A stretch of DNA of 64,000 nucleotides from CAVTWD01 sp963738325 (GTDB lineage: Bacteria > Actinomycetota > Acidimicrobiia > Acidimicrobiales > Ilumatobacteraceae), in the NCBI GenBank assembly GCA_963738325.1, contig CAVTWD010000002.1, positions 62,001 to 126,000 of the forward strand. The letters are read 5' to 3'. Shown piece by piece: positions 1 through 9,098 of this stretch. The position numbers and the translations under genes are program-made. The notes below the pieces were generated by a model. That model had not been told where the DNA came from and searched no databases. It saw nothing but the letters and a program-made list of their open reading frames with translations. The stretch's first letter is position 1; each line of letters starts with the position of its first letter.

Positions 1-1263
1 CTCCTTGACCACCCAGCTCTGCGCGGCGTGGTAGTTGTTCCGGGCGTCGCCGAGGAGCAGCACGGTCGTCTTCGGACCGACGTCTCGGCCGTAGCGCTCC
101 CAGAACACCTCGAAGGCGTGGCCGTAGTCGCTGTGGCCGTCGACCCAGACGACGTCGGCTTCGGTGTTCACGCGGTGGACCGCTTCGGTGATGTCCTCCA
201 CGCCCCGGAAGTAGTCGGTCACCTCGTCGATGCCATCGATGAAGACGAAGGAGCGGACCTTCGAGAACTGGCTCTGGATGGCGTACACGAGATGGAGGGT
301 GAAGCGGGCGAACGCGGCGACCGAACCCGAGATGTCGGCCACCACCATCAGCTCGGGCTTCGCCGGCCTCGGGTACTTGAACTTCGGCTCGGCCGGCACG
401 CCCCCGTAGCTCAGGCTGTGGCGCACGGTCGAGCGGAAGTCGAGCGGGCCCTTGCGACCGTGGCGGCGCTTGCGGGCGAGGCGGGCGGCGAGCTTGCGGG
501 TGAGCGGGTGCAAGGCCTTGCGCAACGCGAGCATCTCGTCGCGCGACGCGTGCATGAAGTCCACGTCCTCGGGCAGCGGCTTGCGCAACGTCTTGGCCAT
601 GGCCTCGACGCCACGGTCGGCCACGAGACGCCGGCGGATCTCGGCCTCGACCTCTTTCTTGAACTGCTCGATGCGAAGCCCGTACTCGTCTTGTTCGAGC
701 CGCTCCTCGAGCTCGGTCAGCTGCCCGCCGGCCTGCTGGCGGCTCGCCTCCATGAGCTTGTCCATCATGGCGTCGAGATCGAGGTTCCGCAGCGTGCGGT
801 AGAGGTAGTAGGTACCGCCCACGGGGCGGCCCGGCTCCATCCCCGCGTACCGGCTGACGGCTTGGCGGGCGAGGGCCCGCATCATGGCGTCGTCGCCGCG
901 CATCAGCGCCTGGTAGAGCATGAGCATCAGCTCTTCGGCGGAGAGCGCGTCCATCGAACCGGGCGCGCCCCGGCCCTCGCCCTGGCGATCCTGGTCCGCC
1001 CGCCAGAACCCGTCCTCGTCTTCGCCGTCACCCAGGCGGTACTGCGGACCTCGCAGCGAGAAGTACACCTCGAACACCGTCTCGAAGGCGCGCCAGTGCG
1101 CGTTGCTCTTCACGAGCGTGGCGGCGAGGGCGTACTTGAACGCCTCGCGGTCCTCGATGGGGATGTGGGTGACCGCCTCCATGGCATCGAGGTTCTCCGT
1201 GAGCGACACGGGCAGGCCCGCCGCTCTCAGCTCGATGATGAAGCCGTTCAGCAGGTCGAGCAT
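1..1263 (-). CDS. CoxE-like VWA domain protein (3' end cut by window edge)
   Basis: The 421 visible codons start at an ATG that lies 5 bases after the stop of the AAA+ ATPase gene, so the two form one operon. The N-terminal half is helical and charged. The C-terminal part is a von Willebrand factor A domain whose metal site reads DISGS, preceded by ELMVVA, close to the left edge of the window. This is the layout of the CoxE/YehP-type VWA proteins that work with MoxR ATPases, for example CoxD/CoxE in maturation of the Mo-Cu CO dehydrogenase. No CO dehydrogenase genes are in view, so the client is unknown. Only the last residues are missing. The family call is firm and the client is inference. 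Confidence 0.85.
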   Translation of the reverse strand, partial: MLDLLNGFIIELRAAGLPVSLTENLDAMEAVTHIPIEDREAFKYALAATLVKSNAHWRAFETVFEVYFSLRGPQYRLGDGEDEDGFWRADQDRQGEGRGAPGSMDALSAEELMLMLYQALMRGDDAMMRALARQAVSRYAGMEPGRPVGGTYYLYRTLRNLDLDAMMDKLMEASRQQAGGQLTELEERLEQDEYGLRIEQFKKEVEAEIRRRLVADRGVEAMAKTLRKPLPEDVDFMHASRDEMLALRKALHPLTRKLAARLARKRRHGRKGPLDFRSTVRHSLSYGGVPAEPKFKYPRPAKPELMVVADISGSVAAFARFTLHLVYAIQSQFSKVRSFVFIDGIDEVTDYFRGVEDITEAVHRVNTEADVVWVDGHSDYGHAFEVFWERYGRDVGPKTTVLLLGDARNNYHAAQSWVVKE

Positions 1264-1268
1264 CGGCG

Positions 1269-2144
1269 CTACTTGTCCACCGACAGCTCTTTCGCGGCCT
1301 TGGCGATGTCGGACTGGTACTTGAGGAGGATGTGCAACGTCTCCTTGGCCTGTTGCGCGTCGATCGACTCGATGTTCAAGAGCACGAGCGTGCGCGCCCA
1401 GTCGAGCGTCTCCGACACCGACGGCGCCTTCTTCAGCTCGAGCTGGCGGATCGAGCGGACGATGCGCGCCACCTGGTCGGCGAGGTGCTCGGTGATGCCG
1501 GGCACCTTGGCCAGCACGATCTCCTTCTCCCGTTCGAGGTCGGGGTAGTCGATGTGGAGGTAGAGGCAGCGCCGCTTCAACGCCTCGGACAGCTCACGCG
1601 TGTTGTTCGACGTGAGGAACACGAGCGGGATCTGCGTGGCCTCGATGGTGCCCAGCTCGGGGATCGACACCTGGTAGTCGGAGAGCACCTCGAGCAGCAG
1701 CGCCTCGGTCTCCACCTCGACCCGGTCGACCTCGTCGATCAGGAGGACGACCGGCTGCGAGGCGCGAATGGCCTCGAGCAGGGGCCGGGTGAGCAGGAAC
1801 TCCTCGGAGAAGATGTCGTCGTGGAGCTCGCTCCACCCCTCGCTCTCCCGATCGGCTTGGATGCGCAGGAGCTGCTTCTTGTAGTTCCACTCGTACAACG
1901 CCTTGGATTCGTCAAGACCCTCGTAGCACTGCAGGCGGATCAGGCGGGCCCCGAGGATCTCGCTCACGCTCTTGGCCAGCTGGGTCTTGCCCGTGCCCGC
2001 CGGCCCCTCGATGAGCACCGGCTTCTGGAGCCGGTCGGCGAGGTACACGACGCCGGCGATGCCCTCGTCGGCCAGGTAGTTGACGCTCTTCAGCCCGTCA
2101 CGGACAGTGGGAACGGAGGCGAACCGGTACTCGGGGGCCATCAC
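1269..2144 (-). CDS. MoxR-family AAA+ ATPase
   Basis: Protein of about 290 residues with a Walker A motif GPAGTGKT near residue 50, a Walker B VVLLIDEVD near residue 135, a sensor-1 region FLTSNN and an arginine-rich ALKRRC finger segment. This is the compact MoxR class (CoxD-like), a chaperone-type ATPase that remodels or loads metal into partner enzymes together with a VWA protein. The downstream VWA gene follows by 5 bases. GTG at 2144 or ATG at 2141 can start the protein; both are in frame. A perfect 16-bp palindrome sits about 20 bases upstream and may be the operator controlling the operon. Confidence 0.9.
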   Translation of the reverse strand: MMAPEYRFASVPTVRDGLKSVNYLADEGIAGVVYLADRLQKPVLIEGPAGTGKTQLAKSVSEILGARLIRLQCYEGLDESKALYEWNYKKQLLRIQADRESEGWSELHDDIFSEEFLLTRPLLEAIRASQPVVLLIDEVDRVEVETEALLLEVLSDYQVSIPELGTIEATQIPLVFLTSNNTRELSEALKRRCLYLHIDYPDLEREKEIVLAKVPGITEHLADQVARIVRSIRQLELKKAPSVSETLDWARTLVLLNIESIDAQQAKETLHILLKYQSDIAKAAKELSVDK

Positions 2145-2162
2145 CTGAGCGTACTGGCCTGC

Positions 2163-2178
2163 TTGACCGGCCGGTCAA
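2163..2178. promoter_or_regulatory. Perfect 16-bp palindrome, TetR-type operator candidate
   Basis: The sequence TTGACCGGCCGGTCAA is a perfect inverted repeat ending 18 bases upstream of the GTG start of the MoxR gene. GACCG/CGGTC half sites are common in TetR-family operators, and the placement suits repression of the MoxR/CoxE operon. No TetR gene is in the window, so the regulator is unknown. Confidence 0.45.
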
Positions 2179-2298
2179 TCGACCTCGGTCACCACGCTTG
2201 GAGTACTACCGCCGCCTCAACTTTTCGGACATTGTGACAGTGACAAGTTCTCGTACGAAGGTCGATCCGGCTTGGCTGGTCGACCTGAGCACGTGATT

Positions 2299-2327
2299 CG
2301 AAGGGGGAAGGTCTCCTTCCCCCTTCG
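2299..2327. other. Perfect 13-bp stem, 3-nt loop hairpin upstream of the SMP-30 gene
   Basis: Two 13-base arms (2299-2311 and 2315-2327) are exact reverse complements around the loop TCT. The hairpin sits about 40 bases before the ATG of the plus-strand SMP-30 gene in the divergent intergenic region. There is no following T-run, so it is not a classical terminator. It could lie in the 5' leader as an attenuator or stability element. Confidence 0.4.
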
Positions 2328-2368
2328 CAAGATGGACCGGTAGCCTCGGAGGTGACAGCGGGGGTTCC

Positions 2369-3217
2369 ATGGCCGTCGAGACACTGGCATGGGGATTCGG
2401 CCTGATCGAGGGCCCGCGACCCGACCCGGAGGGCGGCCTGTACTTCAGCGACGTCGTCAACGGCGGTGTCCGCTACCTCGATGCCCGAGGCAACGTGACG
2501 CTGGTCGTGCCCCGCCGCCGAGGCGTCGGAGGCATCGCGTTGCACGCCGATGGTGGCCTCGTGATCTCGGGCCGCGACGTGTGCCACGTCCGTGAGGGCC
2601 AGACCCGGAAGCTCTTCGGCCTACCCGACGTCGGGGGGTTCAACGACGTGTTCACCGACGCCGCGGGGCGGCTGTACACGGGCTCGATGCGAGACGACCC
2701 GTTCACCATCCGCGAGGGTCGGCGCGCCGGCGAGGCCTACCGCATCGACGGCGAGGGCCAGGTCGTCCAGCTCTACGGCGGCGTGGGCCTCACCAACGGG
2801 ATCGGCTTCTCCCCCGACGGGCGCCGCCTGTACCACGTCGACAGCGCCGCCCAGTCGATCCTGGTGCACGACGTGCGCGCTGACGGAGAAGTCGACTCTG
2901 CGAGCCGGGCCACCTTCGCCCGCGTCCACGGTGCCGTGCCCGATGGGCTCGCCGTCGATGCCGCGGGCGGTGTGTGGGTGGCCCTCTACGGGGGCGGCGG
3001 GGTCACGCGGTACCTCCCTTCGGGCGAGTACGACCGGACCGTGGCCGTGCCGGCCCGTGCGGTTACGAGCCTCTGCTTCGCCGGAGCCGACCTCGAGGAG
3101 TTGATCGTCGTCACCGCCGACAACACCGACGGGCCCGAGCGGGGCGGGTCCATCTTCCGCGTCAGCGCCGATGACGTCGGGGTGCGGGGGCTGCCCGCTC
3201 CCCTCGCCAAGGTCTAG
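2369..3217 (+). CDS. SMP-30/gluconolactonase/LRE-like beta-propeller protein
   Basis: The 282-residue protein has the repeated DxxGxLYxSD-like strands of the six-bladed SMP-30 propeller. Expected metal-site positions are visible: a glutamate in LIEGP near the N-terminus, an asparagine in GGFNDVFTD, and an aspartate in LYHVDS after the SPDGRRLY strand. The family includes divalent-metal-dependent lactonases acting on sugar acids; the substrate here cannot be told. No signal peptide is seen, so it is probably cytoplasmic. The next gene begins 3 bases after its stop, suggesting co-transcription with the ABC ATPase. Confidence 0.85.
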   Translation: MAVETLAWGFGLIEGPRPDPEGGLYFSDVVNGGVRYLDARGNVTLVVPRRRGVGGIALHADGGLVISGRDVCHVREGQTRKLFGLPDVGGFNDVFTDAAGRLYTGSMRDDPFTIREGRRAGEAYRIDGEGQVVQLYGGVGLTNGIGFSPDGRRLYHVDSAAQSILVHDVRADGEVDSASRATFARVHGAVPDGLAVDAAGGVWVALYGGGGVTRYLPSGEYDRTVAVPARAVTSLCFAGADLEELIVVTADNTDGPERGGSIFRVSADDVGVRGLPAPLAKV

Positions 3218-3220
3218 CCC

Positions 3221-4019
3221 GTGTCGAGCCAGGCTCACGCCCCGGACATCGAGGTGCTGTCCGTGGACATCGCCCCGATCTGGTCGGGACCGGCCCGGGC
3301 GCACCTGCCGTCCGACCTCCTCTCGGTGGCCGGGCTCGATGTCGCGTACGGCCGCCGCGTGGTCGTCACCGACGTGCACGTGCGGGTCGCCCCGGGCGAG
3401 GTGGTCGCGCTGGTGGGCCACAACGGCTGCGGCAAGTCGAGCACCTTGCGGGCGATCTTCGGCCTCGTGACCCCGAGCCGCGGCGAGGTCGTGGTCGAGG
3501 GTCGGTTGGTGCCGCCCGGCACGCTCGGGGCAGCCACCGCCGGCATCGGGTTGGTGCCGGCCACCAACGCCGTGTTCCCCGATTTGACCGTCCGCGAGAA
3601 CTTGGGGCTCGGGGGGAGAGCGATCGCCGATCCGGCCCTCCTCGCCGCCCGCAGCGCCGCCGTGCTGGAACGGTTCCCCGAGTTGGTGACGCGCCTCGGC
3701 GTGGCTGCCGGGCGCCTGAGCGGCGGGGAGCAGCGGATGGTCGGCCTCGCTATCGCGTTGATCGCGCGAACCGAGGGTGCTGCTGCTCGACGAGCCGACG
3801 CAGGCCCTCGGGCCCACTGCTGCGCACCGCGTGCTCGACGCGCTGCGCCGGTTGGCCGACGAACGACGGGTGGCCGTGCTGGTGGCCGAGGTGAACCTCG
3901 CCGGGACGGTGAGCGTGGCCAACCGGGTGTACGTGATGGGAACGGGCACGATCCGCTCCGAGCACGAGGGATCCGAGCTCCGGGCGGCCGGCGCGAAGAG
4001 CTGGTGGCGCCTGCTCTGA
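3221..4019 (+). CDS. LivF-type ABC transporter ATP-binding protein (one frame break)
   Basis: A GTG start gives an N-terminal extension of about 35 residues, then a canonical ABC ATPase: Walker A GHNGCGKSS, Q-loop region GLVPATNAVFPDLTVREN, signature LSGGEQRM and Walker B LLLDEPTQ. The order and the TVREN/LSGGEQRM style match the LivF branch of branched-chain amino-acid/urea importers. The reading frame breaks at about 3769-3770, where one extra A separates ALIAR from the expected P-R-V-L-L-L-D-E. The total length (266 codons plus one base) fits a one-base insertion. No permease or LivG-type partner is nearby, so this is an orphan ATPase or part of a transporter encoded elsewhere. Confidence 0.8.
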
Positions 4020-4025
4020 GCCGAG

Positions 4026-5262
4026 TCAGGCTCGGATCTGCCCGTCGCCCTCGACGACATACTTCAGCGTCGTCAGCTCCCGCAGGCCCATGGGGCCCCG
4101 GGCGTGCAGCTTCTGCGTGCTGATGCCGATCTCGGCCCCGAAGCCGAACTCCTCGCCGTCGACGAAGCGAGTGGAGGCATTGACGAGCACCGCGGCGGCG
4201 TCGACCTCCGCCGTGAAGCGCGTCGCAGCGGCGAGGTCGCGGGTGACGATGGCCTCGGAATGGCCCGTGCCGAAGCGGGCGATGTGGTCGATGGCCTCGT
4301 CGAGCGAGCCGACCACCTTGACCGCGAGGCGCAACGCCAGGAACTCGCGGGCGTAGTCGTCCTCGGTGGCCTCGCCCATGGGCACCAACGCGCCGCGCCG
4401 CCTCGTCACCCACCAGTGCCACCTGTTCCATCGCCGCCGCGGCGCGCGGGAGGAAGGCGGCGGCCACGGCCTCGTGGACGAGGAGCGTCTCGGCCGCGTT
4501 GCACACGCTCGGGCGCTGCGTCTTGGCGTTGACGACGATGTCGAGCGCCATGTCGAGGTCGGCGGAGGCGTCGACGTAGACGTGGCAGTTGCCGTCGCCG
4601 TCGATGACGTAGGGGACGGTGGCGTGCTCGAGGATCGACGCAATGAGCGAGGGTCCACCCCGCGGGACGAGGCAGTCGATCGTGTCGCGAAGGCGCATGA
4701 ACTCGATGGCGGACTCGCGGCTGGTTTCCTCGACCAGGGTGACGGAGTCTTCGGGCAGGGCCGCCTTGGCCAACGCTTCGCGCAGGACGCCGGCGATGGC
4801 CTGGTTCGAGCTGATTGCGCCGCTCGAGCCGCGAAGGAAGGCGGCGTTGCCGGATTTGAGGCAGAGCGCGGCGGCGTCACTGGTGACGTTGGGACGGTTC
4901 TCGTAGATGATCCCGACCACGCCGAGGGGCACGCGCACCTGACGGATGCGCAAGCCGTTCGGGCGCACCCAGCCCGACACGATCTCGCCGACGGGGTCGG
5001 CCAGCCCGGCCACGGTACGGAGCCCGCTCGCCATCGACTCGAGCCGGCGGCGATCCAGCCGCAGCCGGTCGAGCACGGTCGCGCTGGCGCGGGCGGCCCG
5101 CTCGAGGTCGAGGGCGTTGGCCGCCAGCACGTCGTCGGCTCGCTCCAGCAGCAGGTCGGCCGCCGTCAGCAGGGCCGCATCCTTGGCCACCGTGGGCGTG
5201 CGGGCCAGCACCCTGGCCGCCGCCCGGGCCCGCCCGCCTCGAGCGGCGAGGTCGCTCGTCAT
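4026..5262 (-). CDS. proA: Gamma-glutamyl phosphate reductase (one frame break)
   Basis: This is the second enzyme of proline synthesis, reducing gamma-glutamyl phosphate to glutamate semialdehyde. Recognisable blocks are GVVGIIYENRPNVT, LRGSSGAISSN, the DCLVPRGG segment, VYVDASADLDMA, the catalytic-cysteine region TQRPSVCNAAETL, and a C-terminal EEFGFGAEIGISTQKLHARGP. I start at the ATG giving MTSDLAARGG, where family similarity begins. The frame changes near 4395 (between GDEAARR and ALVPMG), consistent with one extra base. proB lies 6.3 kb away, with a plus-strand operon between; the two are usually adjacent in actinobacteria. Confidence 0.92.
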
Positions 5263-5335
5263 GGCGCCCCAGCGTACCGAGCCGCGCTTGGCCCGAAGCC
5301 GGCGAGCGACGATGCCCATCTACGCTCCGCCCCCG

Positions 5336-6340
5336 ATGTTGGCGAAGCGGCTGATCTCGGCGGCGGCGGCGGTGCTGCTCGTGATCGGCGCCTTCGCCCT
5401 GCGGTCCCGCATCGATCATCAGAGCTCGCCCACGCCCAGCGGGTCGACGACGACGACGACGCCCGCGGGGACGCAGATCGTCTGCGTCACCGAGCTGGCC
5501 GAGGCCTGCAAAGCGGCCGTGCCCGGAGCCACGATCGAAGCCGCCGGCGACACCATCGACCGCCTGACCAAGGCCGACGACCCAGGCCGGGCGCTCTGGG
5601 TGACGCTGGCGCCCTTGCCCGACATGGTCGACACCTCGCGGGAGGCGGGCGGGCGAGCCAAGCTGTTCGCCTCGTCCACGCCGGTGGCGAGCTCGAAGCT
5701 CGTCCTCGTCGGCCGCACGCCGCAGATGAACGTGCTCGAGGCCCACTGCGGCCCCGAGGCCCTCTGGAAGTGCCTCGGCTCGGTGGCCGGTCAGCCCTGG
5801 ACGAAGCTCGGCGGCCAAGCGGCGTGGGGCACCGTGAAGCCCGCGCACCAGTCGCCCGACAGCGACGCCAGCGGCCTCCTCACCTTCGCCAACGCCGTGG
5901 TCGGCTGGTTCGGGCAGCAGGACATCGCCACCGTCGACCTCGACGACGACGAGTTCAACGCCTGGGTGACCCAGCTGGAACGCTCGATCCCCTACTTCGG
6001 CGGACCGCAGGGCACGCCGTTCGACCAGCTGCTGTTGCTGCCCTCGGTGAACGTCGTCGGCACGTACGAAGCCGAGGTACGCGCCGACGCCGGGAGCCAC
6101 AGGAGCGGGCTCACCGTCGCCTACCCTTCGCCCATGGCCCGGGCCGACGTCGTGCTCGCCGGCGCCGCCGGCACCGCCGTGCCACCGGGCCTGGTCGCCA
6201 GGCTCACCGCCCAGCTCGGCTCACGGGGTTGGGACGGGCCCTCCACCGATGACGTCTCGCCGTCGGGCCTCGTCGACGGCCTTTCTCCCGCCGCCCTGCT
6301 GCCGGCCCTGCGAAGTCTCTGGCTGGACGTCGTCCGATGA
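5336..6340 (+). CDS. Membrane-anchored substrate-binding-like protein
   Basis: The N-terminus MLAKRLISAAAAVLLVIGAF is a signal anchor; an upstream in-frame ATG at 5312 is also possible. A Ser/Thr/Pro linker follows, then an extracytoplasmic domain resembling bacterial extracellular solute-binding folds, with GGQAAWGTVKPAHQSPDSDASG near the centre. It overlaps the next gene by four bases (ATGA), and that gene carries the same kind of domain. The ligand is unknown. As first gene of the operon leading into murJ it may act at the outer face of the membrane. Confidence 0.6.
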   Translation: MLAKRLISAAAAVLLVIGAFALRSRIDHQSSPTPSGSTTTTTPAGTQIVCVTELAEACKAAVPGATIEAAGDTIDRLTKADDPGRALWVTLAPLPDMVDTSREAGGRAKLFASSTPVASSKLVLVGRTPQMNVLEAHCGPEALWKCLGSVAGQPWTKLGGQAAWGTVKPAHQSPDSDASGLLTFANAVVGWFGQQDIATVDLDDDEFNAWVTQLERSIPYFGGPQGTPFDQLLLLPSVNVVGTYEAEVRADAGSHRSGLTVAYPSPMARADVVLAGAAGTAVPPGLVARLTAQLGSRGWDGPSTDDVSPSGLVDGLSPAALLPALRSLWLDVVR

Positions 6341-8174
6341 GGCGCGGCGGGGCGACGGCCCTCGTCGTCGCGGCGCTCGGCCTCACCGCGGCGTGTACCT
6401 CCATCACCTCGGACACTTCGCCGTCCACGACCGGGTCGACGGGGATCGGGGGGGCGAACCCGGCCAACTGCGTCACCGTCGACCTCGCGGTGAGCCCGGA
6501 GAAGATCACCCTGCTCACCGACCTCGCACGTACGTTCAACGGCCAGCACCAGCAGGTCGGCGGGCGTTGCGTGCTGGCCCGCCCCTCCACCAAGGCGTCG
6601 GGCGCGGCCGCCACGTTGCTCGCCGCGGGATGGCCCGACCCCGACGTCAACGGGCTCCAACCGGTGATCTGGAGCCCGTCGGCGAGTGGGTGGGGCCAGA
6701 TCGTCAACCAGCGGCTCGCCGACAAGGGGCAGGCGCCGATCGCGCCGGCCTCGAAGCCGTTCATGCTGACCCCACTCATCGTCGCCATGCCCAAGCCGAT
6801 GGCGGAAGCGCTCGGGTACCCGGGCCGGCCCATCGGCTTCAAGGACATCGCCACGTTGGCCAAGGACCCGAAGGGCTGGGCGCGATACGGCCATCCCGAG
6901 TGGGGCCCGTTCCGCCTGGGGAAGACCAACCCGAACTTCTCCACCAGCGGTCTGAACTTCACGCTGGCGGAGTACTACGCGGCCACGGGGAAGACGGCGG
7001 GCTTGACGGGCGAGGATCTCGACCGGCCCGACGTCGAGAAGTTCGCCGAGGATCTGGAGAGCGCGCGGTCGTGCACTACGGCGACACGACGCTCACGTTC
7101 TTGAACAACTGGTACAAGGCCGACGCGCGAGGCACCGCCCTCACCTACACGTCGGCAGTGGCGGTCGAGGAGAAGTCGCTCATCGATTACAACCGCGGCA
7201 ACCCTGACGGCGTGCTCTCGCCCGGTGAGGTGCCGCGCCCGCCGAAGGTGCCCCTCGTCGCCATCTACCCGCAGGAGGGGACGCTCTTCTCCGACAACCC
7301 GCTCATCATCCTCGACGCGCCCTGGGTGACCGCCGAGCAGAAGCAGGCGGCAGAGCTCTTCCGCGATTACGTCCTGGCTCCGGAGAACCAGCAGCGCGTG
7401 CTGGCGTCGGGCTTCCGCCCCGGGAATCCGCAAGTGGCCGTGGGCGAGCCCATCAGCGCGGCCAACGGCGTCGATCCGGCGAAGCCCCAAGCCGTCCTCG
7501 AGGTCCCCCAACCTCCGGTGTTGGTGAAGGCCCTCGACAAGTGGTCGCAGCAGCGCAAGGCGGCGCGCGTGCTCCTCGTCGTCGACGTGTCGGGCTCGAT
7601 GGGGGACCCGGCCACGCCGGGAGGTGACACGAGCAAGCTCGAGCTGGCGAAGCAGGCGGCCGTCGGGTCGCTGTCGCAGTTCAAGGACGCCGACGAGGTC
7701 GGGTTGCGGATCTTCACCACCGGGCTGACCGATGACCCAGCCGTAGACGTCCTCGACCTCGTACCCGTTGGCCCGATCGGCCCGCAGCGAGACGCCCTCG
7801 CACAACGCATCGACGACCTCGTGCCGATCAACGGGACGCCGCTGTACCACGTCACGCAGGAGTCCTACGACCTGATCCGCAAGGCATACGACGCGGCGAA
7901 GATCAACGCGGTCGTGCTGCTGACCGACGGACGCAACGAGGACGGTACGCCGGCGGACGACGATGCGCAGCTCCAGGATCTGCTCACCAACCTGCGGGGC
8001 GGGAGCGAAGGCGCGGCGGCACAGCCGGTGCGCGTGTTCCCCATCGCGTACGGCAACGACGCCGATCTCGCCGTCCTGCGCCGGATCGCCGAGGCCACCA
8101 ACGCCGTGGCCTACGACGCCAGCGACGCGTCCACGATCAACCAGGTCTTCGCCGCGGTGGTCTCGAACTTCTGA
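6337..8174 (+). CDS. Substrate-binding and VWA domain lipoprotein (one frame break)
   Basis: The N-terminus ends in LGLTAAC, a lipobox with Cys20, so the protein is probably an outer-face lipoprotein. Residues of about 45-390 form an extracellular substrate-binding-like domain (WGPFRLGKTNPNFSTSG, then LDAPWVTAEQKQAAELFRDY). The last 200 residues are a VWA domain with the metal motif DVSGSMG and a conserved threonine in NGTPLYH. The reading frame shifts near 7070, between DLESA and VVHYGDTT; length arithmetic indicates two extra or one missing base. This two-domain architecture is known in actinobacteria but its role is not established. It overlaps both neighbours. Confidence 0.8.
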
Positions 8175-9098
8175 TGGCGGGCGGCGCCTCCTCCTGGTTG
8201 GACGTGGCCACCTCGCCAGTGGCCCTGCTCGTGGCCGGAGCGTCGTTGGCGGTGGGCGTGGTCGCCGGGCTCCCGGTACTCGCCGCCATCGGCGTGGCCA
8301 TCGTGGCGTGGCTCGTGTGCGTGGTGGTCGTACGAGCGCGCCAGTCTCGCCGCCCCCAGGTGGCGCCGGTGGCGCTGCGAGAGCCCTGGCGCGGTTTCGT
8401 CGTGTCCGCGCGAGCGGCCCAGGGGCGCTTCGACCGAGCGGTCGCCGCCATGCCGGCCGGCTCGTTGCGCGAGCAACTGCAGGAGATCGGCGGCCGCATC
8501 GCCGACGGGGTGCAGGAGAGCGGGCGAGTCGCCCAGCGGGGCCAGGATGTCGAGGACGCCGCGCAGGGCATCGACACCGCGGCGGTCACGCGTGAGCTCG
8601 ACGAGCTGCGGGCGTCCGGGGAGCGCAGCGTCGCCGCCGAGCGCACTGCGGATGCCTTGGGAGCGCAACTCGCATCTGCCGCCCGGCTGAACGAGTTGCA
8701 GCGCGACGCGCCGCGATCGGTTGCGGCTGCTGGACGCCCGACTCGACGAGCTCGTGGCCCGGGCGGTCGAGGTCTCGGTGAGCTCCGGCGACAGCACGGA
8801 CACGGGGCTGGCCGGCGACGTGGACGGACTCGTGCAGGAGATGGAGGCGCTGCGCCTCGCCCTGGACGAGACCCGCCGGGGAGGACCCCTCGACGACCCA
8901 GGCCAGGGCCTGCGGGCGAGCCCCGCCCAGGACGACCCGACCCGGGCCCCGCGGCCCGACCCGGCCCCGCGGCCCGACCCGGCCCAAGACCTCCGGCCCG
9001 GTCCGGGACCACGTCCCCGATCTGAGCCGGCCCGGGCCCCGCGGCCCGACCCGGGACCAGCCGGGGACCAGGCGCCTGCGCCGCGCGCCCCGTCGTGA
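8174..9098 (+). CDS. Membrane coiled-coil protein with Pro/Arg/Asp tail (one frame break)
   Basis: Two closely spaced hydrophobic segments (residues about 17-55) are followed by a long Ala/Glu/Arg-rich coiled coil and a low-complexity tail built from repeats of the type A-P-R-P-D-P. The frame changes near 8710 (between LNELQRDA and LRLLDARLDEL), consistent with one extra base. The start overlaps the VWA stop, and the stop overlaps the GTG of murJ, so translation of the four genes is probably coupled. I do not recognise a family. The shape suggests a scaffold or partner for the two substrate-binding-like proteins. Confidence 0.6.

Noticed and set aside
8880..9090. Pro/Arg-rich repeats as a separate repeat element
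   Set aside because: They are the low-complexity tail of the coiled-coil protein and stay in its frame up to the murJ overlap.
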